In this document: positions 1 through 11,886 of the stretch, in pieces
Numbering within the stretch: position 1 is the stretch's first letter
Layout of the letters: each line of letters starts with the position of its first letter
Assembly: GCA_905250115.1 (NCBI GenBank)
Contig: CAJNOI010000160.1
Location: 62,001 to 126,000 of the forward strand
From: Adineta steineri
Lineage: Eukaryota > Rotifera > Eurotatoria > Adinetida > Adinetidae
Length of the DNA: 64,000 nt
Direction of reading: 5' to 3'
Notes under the pieces: generated by a model
Seen by the model: the letters and a program-made list of their open reading frames with translations, nothing else
Database searches by the model: none
Told to the model about the DNA's origin: nothing
Translations under genes and position numbers: made by a program

Positions 1-49
1 TACAATATTTGGCTATATCAGAAAATTCTGACTTAGATGAAAAATAATA

Positions 50-148
50 TTAACAATCAAATCCAAATGGATCTGTATCATATAAAGGTGGTTGTAAACT
101 ATTAATTATCCATAGAAAAAAAAAGATAATATAAAAGAATCTCAACAT
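50..148 (-). CDS. possible short secreted peptide or first exon of a gene running off the window
   Basis: From the ATG at 148 the frame gives a strongly hydrophobic leader (MLRFFYIIFFFLWII) followed by a short polar tail ending in DPFGFDC and a TAA. The leader looks like a signal peptide. The peptide is only 32 residues, so this may be the first exon of a gene that continues past the left edge; a GTTAAT donor overlaps the stop region. No family is recognised. Weak support. Confidence 0.2.
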   Translation of the reverse strand: MLRFFYIIFFFLWIINSLQPPLYDTDPFGFDC

Positions 149-483
149 TTCATTAACACGTAGCTTTGAACACAAATGACAATATATTGTACAGATAGAT
201 TCAACACAACTTTCACAGTAAATATTTATCATTATTTTGATTATATTAATAGTGTTCACTATTACGCAGGTCATTTTGCGAGACTTTTTTTCTCAATGGG
301 ACGTGATCTGATACTCGTTTTATTTTTCTATCTAGATATGGCACATTCATTTGATAGAAATATGTAGACATTGTTACGTATATTCTTTTATTTGATGGAA
401 AATGAATATCATGTATCAAGCATCTTGATTAGCAAAAAAAAGTTCAAAAACAAATATCAAGAATACCATGATTGTAAATACCA

Positions 484-835
484 TCATTTACAATGTGGGA
501 CGTTGCCCGAACAGTGAGCATCGGTTACATAGCCATGATGTCCATTAGGTAATTCGATCTTGTACCATTTTTTCTTTTTACCCAAAACTATCTCGGTTTC
601 AAAGCAATCACATGGATAGTGCTTATGCGTGACAGCATTACCAGCTACAGAGCACTTCACTGATGCACACGAACGAATAGGAACTCTTTGAAGACACATG
701 ACATCAGTAGCCTAATTATATGAAACGAAAAATATTGCAAATATTAAATTGTTTGGCAGAAAACAAAAACTTTACCTCGCATACTGCCAGAGCGATACCT
801 AAGATGATGAAAAGACGAATAGTAGTCAAATGCAT
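484..835 (-). CDS. small secreted SH3b-like protein
   Basis: Two exons (835-776 and 711-484) encode about 95 residues. Exon 1 is a signal peptide (MHLTTIRLFIILGIALAVC) and ends exactly at a codon boundary before a GTAAAG donor; the intron ends in TAATTAG. Exon 2 has a Cys-rich bacterial-type SH3 (SH3b) pattern: RSCAS..C..G near the start, then CDCF, WYKIELPNG and GYVTDAHCSG at the end. Such domains are found in secreted proteins and are thought to bind cell-wall or matrix polymers; the substrate here is unknown. The ATG at 835 is chosen because it supplies the signal peptide; the Met inside exon 2 does not. A TATATAAAG box lies about 40 bp upstream. Confidence 0.75.
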
Positions 836-875
836 TTTTGTTTTCAATTGAATAATTTCAGTAATCAAGACAACC

Positions 876-884
876 CTTTATATA
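876..884 (-). promoter_or_regulatory. TATA box of the SH3b gene
   Basis: Read on the minus strand the sequence is TATATAAAG, ending 41 bp before the ATG at 835. That spacing leaves a very short 5' leader. A perfect consensus TATA in this position supports the gene start. Confidence 0.5.
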
Positions 885-3579
885 CATGAGTGAATACAAA
901 AATCGTATGATTTATCGCGGAAGTATCAGTATGTTGGAAACTACATTATTGCGAAGCTTGTGATAAGTGCAAATAATGAGTAACTAATAATGGGCTCAAG
1001 GTCATTTGACTAGAAGAGAGGAAGTATTTGATTTGCATATTGCGTTTATTGTTTTTCGATTGAGATAAAATTTCACTTTCTGAATCAGCGATATATTATC
1101 ATTCAGCATATCAGGATTCTATTGCCTAAAGAACCCGGAAGTGACATTCTTAATCGTTATTCAAAATCAACATTCTATACATTTGATAGAATTTATCATC
1201 TGTAAATGAACGAAACTCTATTGAGTCAATCTGTCTATATTTATAGCTAATAACGAAACTATCATTATCATCCTTTTTTCAACTTAGTTTATCTATGCAA
1301 AACAGAACTATTTAAGATTTCTAATGTTCATAGGCAGAATGTTGAATCATTTATCTATTATCAGTTATGAAATTAAGAGCTTCACTAGATTATCTTTGTC
1401 TTCAGACTATTTCTTAAATTCAACTAATTCGATTCTTCACTGTTCTTTGATCAAGATGCAAAGAACTTGATGTTGTTTTTTGTACATCGTTTCAACGACG
1501 TTATTTAATCATATGACCCTATTTGATAAGAATGATGATATGCACTTGTATGAATCATTACATCAAAGATTGTTTTATGGTGCAATGATTAGTTTCCAAT
1601 TTAAACTTTTAACCTTCAATATTTTGCTCTATTGATTCTTGGATATTAGCGAAGTACACGAATATTAATTATATATTTAACTTTTATTATACATGCATTA
1701 ATCTTTGAGGATCAAGTAGGCTTAGCTTTTTGATATTAGTATTGTTGTTAAATATTGAATCAATAGTTTTTTCCGAGAAAAAACTACTACTTCCTTGTCA
1801 CACGATGATTTCGAGCAAAAGGCTTAAGTTGATTCAAAAACAAACTACAATGAGAGTGTGGGCGAAGCGAATAAAGATATTTGATCTGTCACACACAATT
1901 ACTAAATATACGTTGTAAACTGTATATGCGAAAGTCTTTACAACTGGCACTTTTATAAATGATGTTGAAGTGAACAAAATAGTTTTTGCTTTGAATTATT
2001 AGATGCAGACAGATTTTTGAAAAGTGTTTGTATGGATGAAACATTAATACAGCAAACATGTCATGCTTACAGTGGTATAATCAGTTGTTATGTTTATTTT
2101 TCAAGTTTAAAGCACATTTATTGAAAAAAACAAAGATTTTAATGAAACTTTGAATTTTATGAGTGCCCATCACATACGGTTAGTATAAAAAAATATCTGA
2201 TTCAGTACACGGTATAAGTACGAAATAGTTTAAATTTGTTGGCTTGACAATATGAGTAATCGGTGAAACCAAATACGATCAACTTCGGTAACTTACAGTA
2301 CGCGATCTTTGACTATTAGGCAAATTATTTTACAAAAATATATTAATAAAACATAAGAATATGATTGACTGTTGCGACAATTCAGAGAAGGCAACTGGAC
2401 TGCAAGTAAATGGATGAGGTTGAGAATGTGATATTCTGCTTTACCTTCACTCTCAAGAGGGTCGACGCTTGAGTATGGATGAAGGTGCGTTCAATTCTAC
2501 CATCGTCGATCTGGCTCCTACCTTCACCCTCAAGACATATTTTTTGTGATATTGTATGCAACATTATTGTTGAAAACACATACAGATGGTACATTTCGAT
2601 TTAGTGTGTGTCATAGTTTATTTGTAGCTATATTGGAAATTTCCAATTAACAAAAGCAACTACTTTTCCTTTGTAAAATATGAATAAGAAGAAGAAACAT
2701 GATCATAGTTTATGTAATTCAAGAAAGGTCAATATATAGTAAAAAAGAAAGAGAAACCGATTGTTGAATTAATGTTTCTCCCTTTCATTCTACTATCTGT
2801 TTCAACAGTAATTAAGTAAATAAAGAGGAAGAACCTTTGAGAAAAATATTGTTATTAAGCTGCGCATATAAAAACAAAGTACTTAGGTCAATTGCGCAAT
2901 CGATCGCAAAAACACGTTGATATTTACTTACAATCAACAAGGGTGTGGGTGTTGGGTGTGAATAGAAAGAGTAGACATCCACACCCTCAATATGTACAAT
3001 TCTATTGATTCGTTAATTGGAATCCATCAAAGAATAAAGTGCTTCATGGTTATACAATTTTTTAAATATATACGTAAAAATTTCATCTGGTAAATCATCT
3101 TACTAAATCAATAAATCAGTCATATTTATTTGTCTGCACAATATGTGCTTTCTTAATATCTTAGAATGAGAAATATTCTATATAGATAACTTTAATATTT
3201 CATCGAATAATTTAGTTTATATTAATTGTAACAAGTTAAACGTTCTAATCTATTGTCATGTGTTTTAATTGCATATAGATCGATATATATGTAGATGGAA
3301 TCATATGTCTTCTCTTGAAATTTACTATTAACAACTAGAGACATCTATAATGTAAATAAATAAATATAAAAATAAATATAAAATTTGTTATTGAAAATAA
3401 GACACATGTGACTTTTTAATTTAAGAAAACTTTTAATTAAGATTATCGTTGATTGGATCAATTATAGATTAAAAATATGTCGTAAATAAAAATTTGTCTG
3501 AGCAACACATATTATATATTATTGTTATTTATTACATATTAACATTTTGCTTCGTCATTGCATTGACGAAAATAAAAAT
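885..3579. other. AT-rich intergenic region
   Basis: About 2.7 kb with no convincing exon on either strand. Short open frames near 1730-1918 and 2382-2594 lack splice structure or domains. It contains a G-rich palindrome at 2941-2990 (listed separately). A weaker arrangement at 2440-2540 repeats ACCTTCACYCTCAAGA twice and also carries its partial inverse. Confidence 0.6.
2941..2990. repeat. short GGGTGTG/CACACCC palindrome, copy 1
   Basis: The left arm (from 2941) is GGGTGTGGGTGTTGGGTGTG. The right arm ends in ACATCCACACCCTCAA, whose inverse matches the left arm at 11 of 12 bases. A spacer of about 15 bp separates them. The left arm contains a TGTGGG telomere-like unit. Four similar elements lie at 36.2-40.4 kb. 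Confidence 0.6.
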
Positions 3580-6500
3580 ATGCGTCAATTGGATACTGAA
3601 GAAAAAGCTGTACTTCTTCTTTCATCAGCTGATGATGATGATAATCCAACAACTCAAACTTCATTAAAAGTACAACATGACAATTTTCCAGTCGTTGCCA
3701 AACGTCCAAAAACTTATCAACGTCGGCGTACCACTAATACTCATCCGATGTATTTCTTTATTTTTATATTAGGTTCATTTATATTCGGATGTCTCAGTGG
3801 TGTTGCTATTATGGTTTATCGAATGTCTCAAGATGCTGAACAATCTTCATCATTTATTAATTCACCTCATTTAACAAAAGTTGATTTAAGTATAAAAACA
3901 AAACTTGTACAATCAATTACAAAAACAAATTTTGTTAATCTTACTCGGTAAAAATTTTTCTTTTAAGTTTATTTATTTTTATTTCTATTTATTTCTTTTT
4001 AGTTCAATTGAATCTGAAAATGATGCTGCAAATAGAGTCGAACAAAATTGGCAATTATCATCGAAATTATTTACACGTGTAAATAAATTTTCATATGATG
4101 TAACTCTTTCAAAATATGTTTCATCAACACAATGGAGTGGTATTAAATTAATAAATAGAAAAACTGATGAAGAAATTATGAAATTCAATCTTTTAACAAC
4201 AGATGATTATTTAACATTCTCATCATTAATTAAATCAGGAAGAATAGATGCAAATTATATTTATTATGTTAATTATGGTCGACATGAAGATTTTGCTTAT
4301 TTACTAAAAACTAATCAAATACAATTAAAAAATAATGATAAAACAATTATTTTTATGAGAAGAAAATCAACAATTATCTCTCAAACAGAACAAATTCGTC
4401 AAGCATTAGCTTATGGATTTGCAGGACTTGTTTTATTTGATTATGATGAAATAAATTCTCAAATAACAACAACAAATGATCGACAATCATTTTCTGAAAA
4501 ATGGAACAATGATTTCTCAGAAAAAGGTAACCATAGAAAAATATATTGAATAAAATTCTTTAATATTTTTGTTTTTTGAAATATTAAGATCGACAACAAC
4601 TTCTTGATGGTACTTCAAATGAAGATGATCGTCAAATATCTGTTTTAATTCTTTCATTTTCTGATGTTGAAAAAATATTTACTTCAGAAACAAATGTATG
4701 GTCATCATGCCCATCAGAATGGCATAATACGACTACATCACTTAAATTAGGTGGTTTACTTCAAAGCAGTAAACTTCGTTTCATAACTTTTATGGAAGAA
4801 GTACCAGTACATTTACCAGTTGTACTTGGTTATATTCGTGGTACATTGGATCCTGATCATTTTGTTATGATTGGTTATCAATTAGGAAGAAAACAACAAG
4901 AAAAAGTTGTTCAGGAAATTATTCAAGCTTATGAAAATCAATTTAAAAATGGTTGGAAACCAAGGTGAATTTTTAGTTGTAAAACAACAAAAGTGCTAGG
5001 GAGTCATACAGGTCTCATCGGACTCATAAAAACCATTGAAGGAGAAGAAGCTCTTCATTACATAAGAAAATCTACGTATTCTAATACATTTTTCAGTAAT
5101 TTTACTAAAGAAATCTTGTAAACTATTTGCCGAAAAGGATCTTTTAATATCGATTTAGTTCATGTTTGTTGATATTGTTATTATAATATACCATGATATC
5201 TCATCGTATGTTGAGTATACAAATATAAATATGTTTTATTTTATTTAGACGTTCACTTATATTTTGCGCTTGGTCAGGTTTATCCTATGATCAACACACT
5301 AGTAAGTTCAAAAACGTTCTGTTATTCATAAAATAAACTTCATCCTCTTGGTTATATTTAGTCCGTCAATGGATTTCAGCTAATTATCGTCTTATTGATC
5401 GAAATTTAATTGCATATATTGATCTTGGAAATGGTATTATTGGAAATTCTACAATTAATCTACATGGTTCACCATTATTTCAACAAGTAGCTCAACGTGC
5501 TGCTGATACTATTGTTAGTCCACTTGTTCATGATCATACATGTCATAATCGTCAATCACAAATGCCAATGTCGAATGCACATATTCATCATCGACGACGA
5601 CGACGACGACATGGTGATGAACATGGACAACATATGCAAAGCAATGAGCATACTGAAGAAACTGAATGTGAACCACATAAATTATTAGATGAATGGATGA
5701 GAGCTAGTAAAAATCGAATTGGATTAAATAAAAGTTTAAGTATTGTTCAAATGATTGATACGGATTCATCAGCATCATTATTTCAATTACAACGTGGAAT
5801 TCCATCAATACTTATTGAAATGACTGATGAACAGGTAATTTAGAAAAAAAATAGCAACTGATATTGAGTTATCGAAATGAGACTTAACGGTTTGATTCTG
5901 ATTAAGGCATTGCTATTTATTCATGACGTGAATATTTTAATTTGATATTTCGGTAAGGTTATAGAAGTGTCGTTCTTTTTTTGTGTTCTCGTATTGCAAA
6001 TATAACAGTATGATGGTGTAGCGACAAATTTTTTTTTTGTCGATACGCATCAGTAACACTGATGTTTTATACTTTTTTGATTTTCTTCCTTCTTTTTTGT
6101 CCTTCCTGACTAAATAATATTCTCTTCTTGTCTGGAAATTTTCAATAACGAACTTCTTTGCTTGATTGCGTACATAATGTTTTCTTTTCAATATTAGACC
6201 GTTTTATATATTCACATCAAAAAATACTTTTTTAAATATCACGTCTACTGTCTATGAAAAAAAAACTCAATTGTTTTTTTTCTTCATTGACTAAAACAAG
6301 ACTAATATTTGTGGTTGTTTTAGGCATTAACAAATAATACTTTCTATTTACAAAAATCGCCTGCTGTTTTCAATAATGAAATTCAACCAGAGGTTTGTAT
6401 TTCTTTCTTTTGTGCTTTTACAAAATAGATCTATTATTAACAATAGGTTGTTGCTGCATATACACAATTTATATCAGAAATAGTTCGACAATTAATCGAT

Positions 6501-7117
6501 GAACCATTAATTCCATTTAATTTAACTGATTATGCAAATTTGATTGAAAAACAAACAAATGATTATATTATACATTATGAAAAAGAATATCAGTTATTAA
6601 ATGCTTATCTTGGTGATTCAAGTAAGAGAAAAATTTTGAGATTATGAAATTAGAATATAATAATAAATTTAGATGAAATGACAAAATTGATCTCTGATTT
6701 AATAAAATCTATTCGACAACTTCAAACACGTATTGATCAAGCATCGAAGAATAATTATGTTGATATTCAATTATTAAATGAAAAACTTATTCAATTTGAA
6801 CGTTTATTTATAAATGATAATTCTTTGCGTCAAATAAATCCAATGGATAAAACATACAAGTATAGATGAATATAAATTATTTTGTTTTCATTATTAAGAA
6901 TATATTTTTTAGACATATTCTTTTTGGACCTGCTTTTGGTCTTACAAATACAATTGTGCCATATCCATCGTTATCAAATATTCTATTTGGTATTAGTAAT
7001 TATCCAAAAACAGAATTAAACGATGTATCAAAATTATATTGGTCAAAATTTAGACAACATATTCAGTTAATTACACGCACATTAAACGGATTTGATGGTC
7101 TACTTTCGAATCCTTGA
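3580..7117 (+). CDS. transferrin receptor / PSMA-like type II membrane protein, predicted peptidase-dead
   Basis: Nine exons (3580-3947, 4003-4526, 4589-4964, 5249-5301, 5362-5834, 6324-6392, 6447-6621, 6673-6859, 6913-7117) join in frame to 809 aa. The order is: a short cytosolic tail, one membrane segment (about residues 57-80), a PA-like domain (NYGRHEDFAYLL, then AYGFAGLVLFDYDE), an M28-like domain, and a helical dimerisation domain (LIDEPLIPFNLTDYANLI). This is the TFRC/NAALAD architecture. In M28 enzymes of this family the zinc ligands lie in GGHRDSW, WDAEEF and NAD; here the equivalents read GYQLGRK, WSGLSY and DLG, so the metal site appears lost, as in TFRC. The tail holds an acidic dileucine signal (residues 8-13, EKAVLL), consistent with endocytosis. 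An Arg/His-rich loop (HIHHRRRRRRHGDEH) is inserted in the M28-like part. The start is the first ATG. The ligand is unknown. Confidence 0.8.
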
Positions 7118-7448
7118 AAACTTAATAGAATCTTTTTTTTTCTCATTCTTTGTTATTTATTTATTTCTTGGTGCTCAATTCAAACAGTATTGTTCTCATT
7201 ATGTGTTGTCAGATGTATACTTTAGGTTTCTTTCTTTTTAGCAAAACATAACAATTTCATTCCATATTAATCATATTATTCTCTCAAAAAATTCTTGTAA
7301 AACTATTAACACTAAATCATTATTTTATCGTTTTTTTGTTTCTTTCTGTTCTACAAATTTGATACCGTTTATCAGTTTCGTTTTAGATCATTCACTCATT
7401 CTCTTTTTCTAAATAAGCTCTCTTGTTCGTGAAAAATTATAACCTATC

Positions 7449-8899
7449 ATGGTTAAAGATACCAAATATTATGATACTCTTGGTGTTCAACCCAGTGCAA
7501 CAGTTGATGAAATAAAAAAAGCTTATCGTAAATTAGCTTTGAAATTACATCCAGATAAAAATCCAGATAATGACCCGGAACAATTTAAACAATTATCACA
7601 AGCTTGTAAGTTTTTTTATTTTTAATAAGAAAAAAGTAAACTAAACGAATGAATTATTCAGATGAAGTTTTATCTGATGAAAAAAAACGTTCATTATATG
7701 ATCAAGTTGGTGAACAAGGTATGAAAGATGGTGGTGGTTCAAGTGGATTTCATGGTTCAGATCCATTTGATATCTTCAACATGTTTTTCGGTGGTGGTGG
7801 AGGTGGCGGTGGTCCATTCGGTGGTCGACAAGAACATCGTGGTAAAAATCTTGTTCATCAATTAGCCGTTTCATTAGAAGAACTTTATAATGGAGCTGTA
7901 AGAAAATTAGCATTACAAAAAAATGTTGTTTGCGACAAATGTGAAGGTAAATTTTAAACAAAATTTTTCTTTGATAAAAAAATAATCTTCAATTTTATTT
8001 AGGTCGTGGTGGAAAGAAAGGTGCTGTTTCAAAATGTGGAACATGTAATGGTAGTGGTTTTGTTGTTCGTATTAATCAAATAGCACCAGGCATGATACAA
8101 CAAATACGTTCACATTGTTCCGATTGTGATGGTCAAGGAGAAAAAATAAATGCTAAAGATAAATGTAAAACATGCGATGGAAAGAAAATTGTTCGAGAAA
8201 GAAAAATTATTGAAGTTCATATTGATAAAGGTTATTAAGAAAATTTTTTATTTATTCTTTTTTCAAATAATTCTCTTTTTGTTAATAGGTATGGAAGATG
8301 GAAAAAAGATTACATTTAGTGGTGAAGGTGATCAAGAACCAGGTCTTCAACCAGGTGATATTGTTGTTGTTTTGGATGAAAAAGAACATGCAACATTTAA
8401 ACGAGATAAAACTGATTTACATATGAAAATGCAAATAACATTAACTGAAGCATTATGTGGTTTTCATAAGGTTATTAAAACACCTGATAATCGACAATTA
8501 GTTATTACGACATTACCAGGTAATCTATTGTTTTATGACAAAATTATAAAAGAATTTATTTGATTTTTAGGTGAAGTTATAAAACCAGGTGATATAAAAT
8601 GTGTTTTAAATGAAGGTATGCCTGTCTATCGAAATCCATTGGAAAAAGGTCGTCTTGTACTTCATTTTGATGTAAAATTCCCGAATAAAAATGAATTACA
8701 TTCAGAAAATGTTACAAAATTAGAGAAATTATTACCAGCACGTGCACCAGTTCAAATACCTATGAATTCTGAAGAATGTGTTTTGGTTGAATTTGATCCA
8801 CGTCAATCTCAACGTTCACACAGACATGAAATGTATGATGATGATGACCCACGTGCACAACAGGGTGGACCAACACAAGTCAATTGTGCTACACATTAA
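7449..8899 (+). CDS. DNAJA: DnaJ subfamily A (type I Hsp40) co-chaperone
   Basis: Five exons (7449-7605, 7662-7946, 8003-8230, 8289-8519, 8571-8899) join to 409 aa, the usual length for DNAJA1/2/4. The J domain at the N-terminus carries HPD (LKLHPDKN). A Gly/Phe-rich stretch follows ([15 protein letters not shown]). Next come four zinc-finger repeats, [24 protein letters not shown] and CKTCDGKK, the last degenerate as is normal for the subfamily. The substrate-binding C-terminal domains follow ([26 protein letters not shown]). The protein stimulates Hsp70 ATPase and delivers clients in the cytosol. It ends in CATH, a CaaX-type box with Cys at -4, so prenylation and membrane tethering are possible. 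Which vertebrate DNAJA member it matches cannot be decided here. Confidence 0.95.
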
Positions 8900-9986
8900 T
8901 TGACTTATAACATTTAAATCTTTTTCTTCAATTTACCATTCATGAATTATTTTTTTTTGTGTGTGTGTATGTGAATACGTAACAGTAATGGGAAATATCT
9001 TGAAAAAAATAAGAAAACACGAACCTAATAAAGAAGAGAGAGTGAGAGAAAATATCGAGAATATTTTCTATTTTTCATTAATAGAACTTTTCATTAGTAA
9101 CATCAAAACGGATTAAACGCTGCACTTAGTATTATAACTTTCAACCACTTCATAGTTTGTACTAAAAAATAAAATACGGCACAAGATGTATCATGAAAGA
9201 CTTGATCTATCTGACGTAGCCTTCATATTTTGCCTACTAAGATACATCCTTGCAAGCGACTTTAACATTCAACAGTTGTTGAATTCCTTCCAATACGAAA
9301 TCTATGTATAGTGAAAAAATTGGTTCGTTGTGTATTTAATTTATTTTTTTCTCTCAAGTTTTACTTCATTATTTTGTTTTGTTTATACAGAAAACTTTTT
9401 ATGACATGTTGTTATAAAAATGCCCTCAATACATTGTCGTGTTATTCTCTTCCCGCGGAAGGTGATTGGTCGAATTTGTTATTCAATAATGGCTATCTTT
9501 ATCTGCTCGTACAATCGATTGCTGTATTATTTCAATGTATATAACCTTGCTGTTTCGAAAACATTCAATGATTCTTTCTAATATATTTGTTTATATTAAA
9601 ATTTATTTATTACTTAATGATAATCGTTATGTACTCCAAACATGGAATTTTTAATGAAACCAATGGAAGATTAATATAACAGAAATATTTTATGATCAAT
9701 ATATATTTTTTAAGGTTTTATTTAAGAATTTACATATTATAGGTCGTATCAAAAAAATATAATGAAAATGATTTTATTGCTTATTTAAATTAGATATCAT
9801 CGAATACGAACTCTGTATTAGTAAAGGTAAACAGACCAAAAGAATTTTTTGGCTCACGAAATATCAAGAATTGTTTCATAGATATGGTGTATGATTAAGA
9901 AATTTTTTTTTATTGTCCTACATATTGTTTAGAAATTTATTAGAAGAAAATTCGTTCAGTAGATAATTTTCTAATTTGAATTTTAG
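8900..9986. other. intergenic region DNAJA-TMX2
   Basis: About 1.1 kb of AT-rich sequence containing the DNAJA 3' UTR and a short GT run near 8960. An open frame at 9311-9544 starts with GTG and has no domain, so it is not called. The sequence just before 9987 is a pyrimidine tract ending in TTTTAG. Confidence 0.5.
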
Positions 9987-10793
9987 ATGTCATCACAATT
10001 CTCATTATCAAATCTTCGTATTCTTCTTCATCCTCATTATTCAATCAATATCTTTCTATCTGTTTTCTATGTTTTATTAAAACAATTAATTCCAAAATCT
10101 TATTCTTCATATATTTTTTTAAATAATGAAATAACAACACAAGATACTCAAGTATTATTACTTCTGGCAACAATAATAACAATACGAGGACGAAAAGCTC
10201 TAACATGGTTACATTATGTTGATAACGTTTGTAAATATTCAAAAATGGCAAATTGTCTTTTATTTTATCGCGAACAATCTTATGTTTCATTGATATTCTA
10301 TGCTGTTTTATGTTTTCTTCATTTTCTTTTTCTTGCTACACCTGAACCAACAGGTAAAACAAATATTCTTTATTATCGTGCAAATAATTTAGATAATGAA
10401 ATACATGCTGATCCACGTTTAACATGGTTTGTTTGTTTTTATGCACCATGGTCTCCACCATGTCAAAATTTTGCAAGTGTTTTTGTTGATTTAGCAACAC
10501 GTTTTGGTGATTTAAAAACATTTAAATTTGTTAAATTTGATGTTAATCGATATCAAGCTGAAGGAGCAAAATTTAAAATTGATACATCAACATTTTCGAA
10601 CCAATTACCGACTGTTGCTTTATTTCAAGATGGAAAAGAAGTTAAACGACGACCACAAATTGATGTTAAAGGAAGAGTTTTAGATAAATCACGTTTATTA
10701 ACTGCTGATTATTTAATTAATGAATTTGGTTTAGCTGAAATTTATACAAGAGAAGTGAATAAAATTAAAGCTAATAATAAGAAAGAACAATAA
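9987..10793 (+). CDS. TMX2: thioredoxin-related transmembrane protein 2
   Basis: A single 268-aa exon. There are hydrophobic segments near residues 19-34 and 100-117. A thioredoxin-fold domain follows, with FYAPWSPPCQNFA at the active-site position, VKFDVNRYQ and a cis-Pro context QLPTVALFQDG. TMX2 proteins have a non-CxxC active site (SxxC); here it is SPPC, so a simple dithiol oxidoreductase role is not expected. The C-terminus KKEQ fits a KKxx ER-retrieval signal, placing it in the ER membrane. An AATAAA lies near 10915. ATTTTAG directly abuts the ATG, which suggests trans-splicing or a 5'-UTR intron. The gene is otherwise intronless, unlike its neighbours. Confidence 0.9.
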   Translation: MSSQFSLSNLRILLHPHYSINIFLSVFYVLLKQLIPKSYSSYIFLNNEITTQDTQVLLLLATIITIRGRKALTWLHYVDNVCKYSKMANCLLFYREQSYVSLIFYAVLCFLHFLFLATPEPTGKTNILYYRANNLDNEIHADPRLTWFVCFYAPWSPPCQNFASVFVDLATRFGDLKTFKFVKFDVNRYQAEGAKFKIDTSTFSNQLPTVALFQDGKEVKRRPQIDVKGRVLDKSRLLTADYLINEFGLAEIYTREVNKIKANNKKEQ

Positions 10794-11886
10794 CTTTAGG
10801 TTTCTTTTGTTTTCGTGTTTTTTTTTGTATTGCTTTTGTTAGAATATAGTTTTCTTTTTCTCACTATCAAAAAAAAAAGTTGTTGCAAGCAGTGCACTTT
10901 ATTATCTATTAGAAATAAATGAAAAAAAAATCAATATAGATTCTCTTTATTTTGAAAGTCTTGAATGCGTACTTTCAAATGAATTAGTTTCGTCAATATC
11001 ACTTCTTTTCAATGATTTAAATAGAAACTAAAATTGATCGTATATACTGAATTGTGTTCGAGTGAAGAGTAAAAGTGACACTTTAACCTTATCGAATAAA
11101 TTACTCTACATTATTCAATACATTAAAATAGAATATTTTACTTGACTTTACTCGGTAAAGTAAAGTAGAGTAAGTATACTTTATTTGGTAAAGTCAAACT
11201 CTTATAGTCTATTTAATCGAGTAAAGTAAAAATAAAATGCTATTCTTAGTTAAGAAACATTATGTGATCTTTAATCATAACTTCGAATAGATAATATATG
11301 ACATGATATTTTAATAGATAAATTTAATTAGATCTCTGAGAAAAACATTAGTATAAACAAAAAGTGTATCACACAGAGTAGTTTGTACTAAAATTTAACA
11401 TTTGTTTATACGCATACGGTATTGTAAAACACGAACTAAAAGGAGTGTCAGTGGCAGAAGTTTGCTTCCTTCCCTCACCGTCGTGACAGCGAACGTAGCA
11501 ACGATTCGTTACAGACACTGACAGATGCGGAGTAGAAAAGGTGATAAGTATGATTTATAACTACTATAAATCGTGAGAGATATTATAACAACTATTCCGT
11601 GTTTCATATTTTAATCCCGCAGAGATTGCGGTAATAGCTTTTTTTTATAATATACTGTCATTGGTACTCATTTTTTAATGTAAGTTCAATATATCTTAAT
11701 GGAAATACTGCATCAAAAGGTTGTTAGAGTTCATATATGTTTTTATCAGAAGTCATTTTATTTTTATTACCACAAACCTTTGTTTTTCTTAATTCAATCT
11801 CTATAAAAAATACAAGTCATTTTTACAACGATGAATTCAAAATATTATAGAGTATGAAAACTAAATGTTTCTTTTTAATGCTTCAT
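10794..11886. other. intergenic region with AGTAAAGT-rich palindromic patch
   Basis: No gene is seen. Around 11085-11240 the motif AGTAAAGT/ACTTTACT recurs in both orientations, including the perfect short palindrome ACTTTACTCGGTAAAGT at about 11144-11160. At 11446-11524 TGTCAGTG and CACTGACA form a small inverted pair. Confidence 0.4.

Noticed and set aside
3547-3579. Upstream extension of the TFRC-like gene from a TTG
   Set aside because: The frame is open but the codon at 3547 is TTG; the first ATG is at 3580 and gives a normal short cytosolic tail.
9311-9544. 77-codon open frame (+)
   Set aside because: It starts with GTG, has no domain, splice support or conserved pattern, and lies in a spacer.
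11446-11524. Small transposon with TGTCAGTG/CACTGACA ends
   Set aside because: Only about 8 bp of inverted match and no target duplication; too short to claim.
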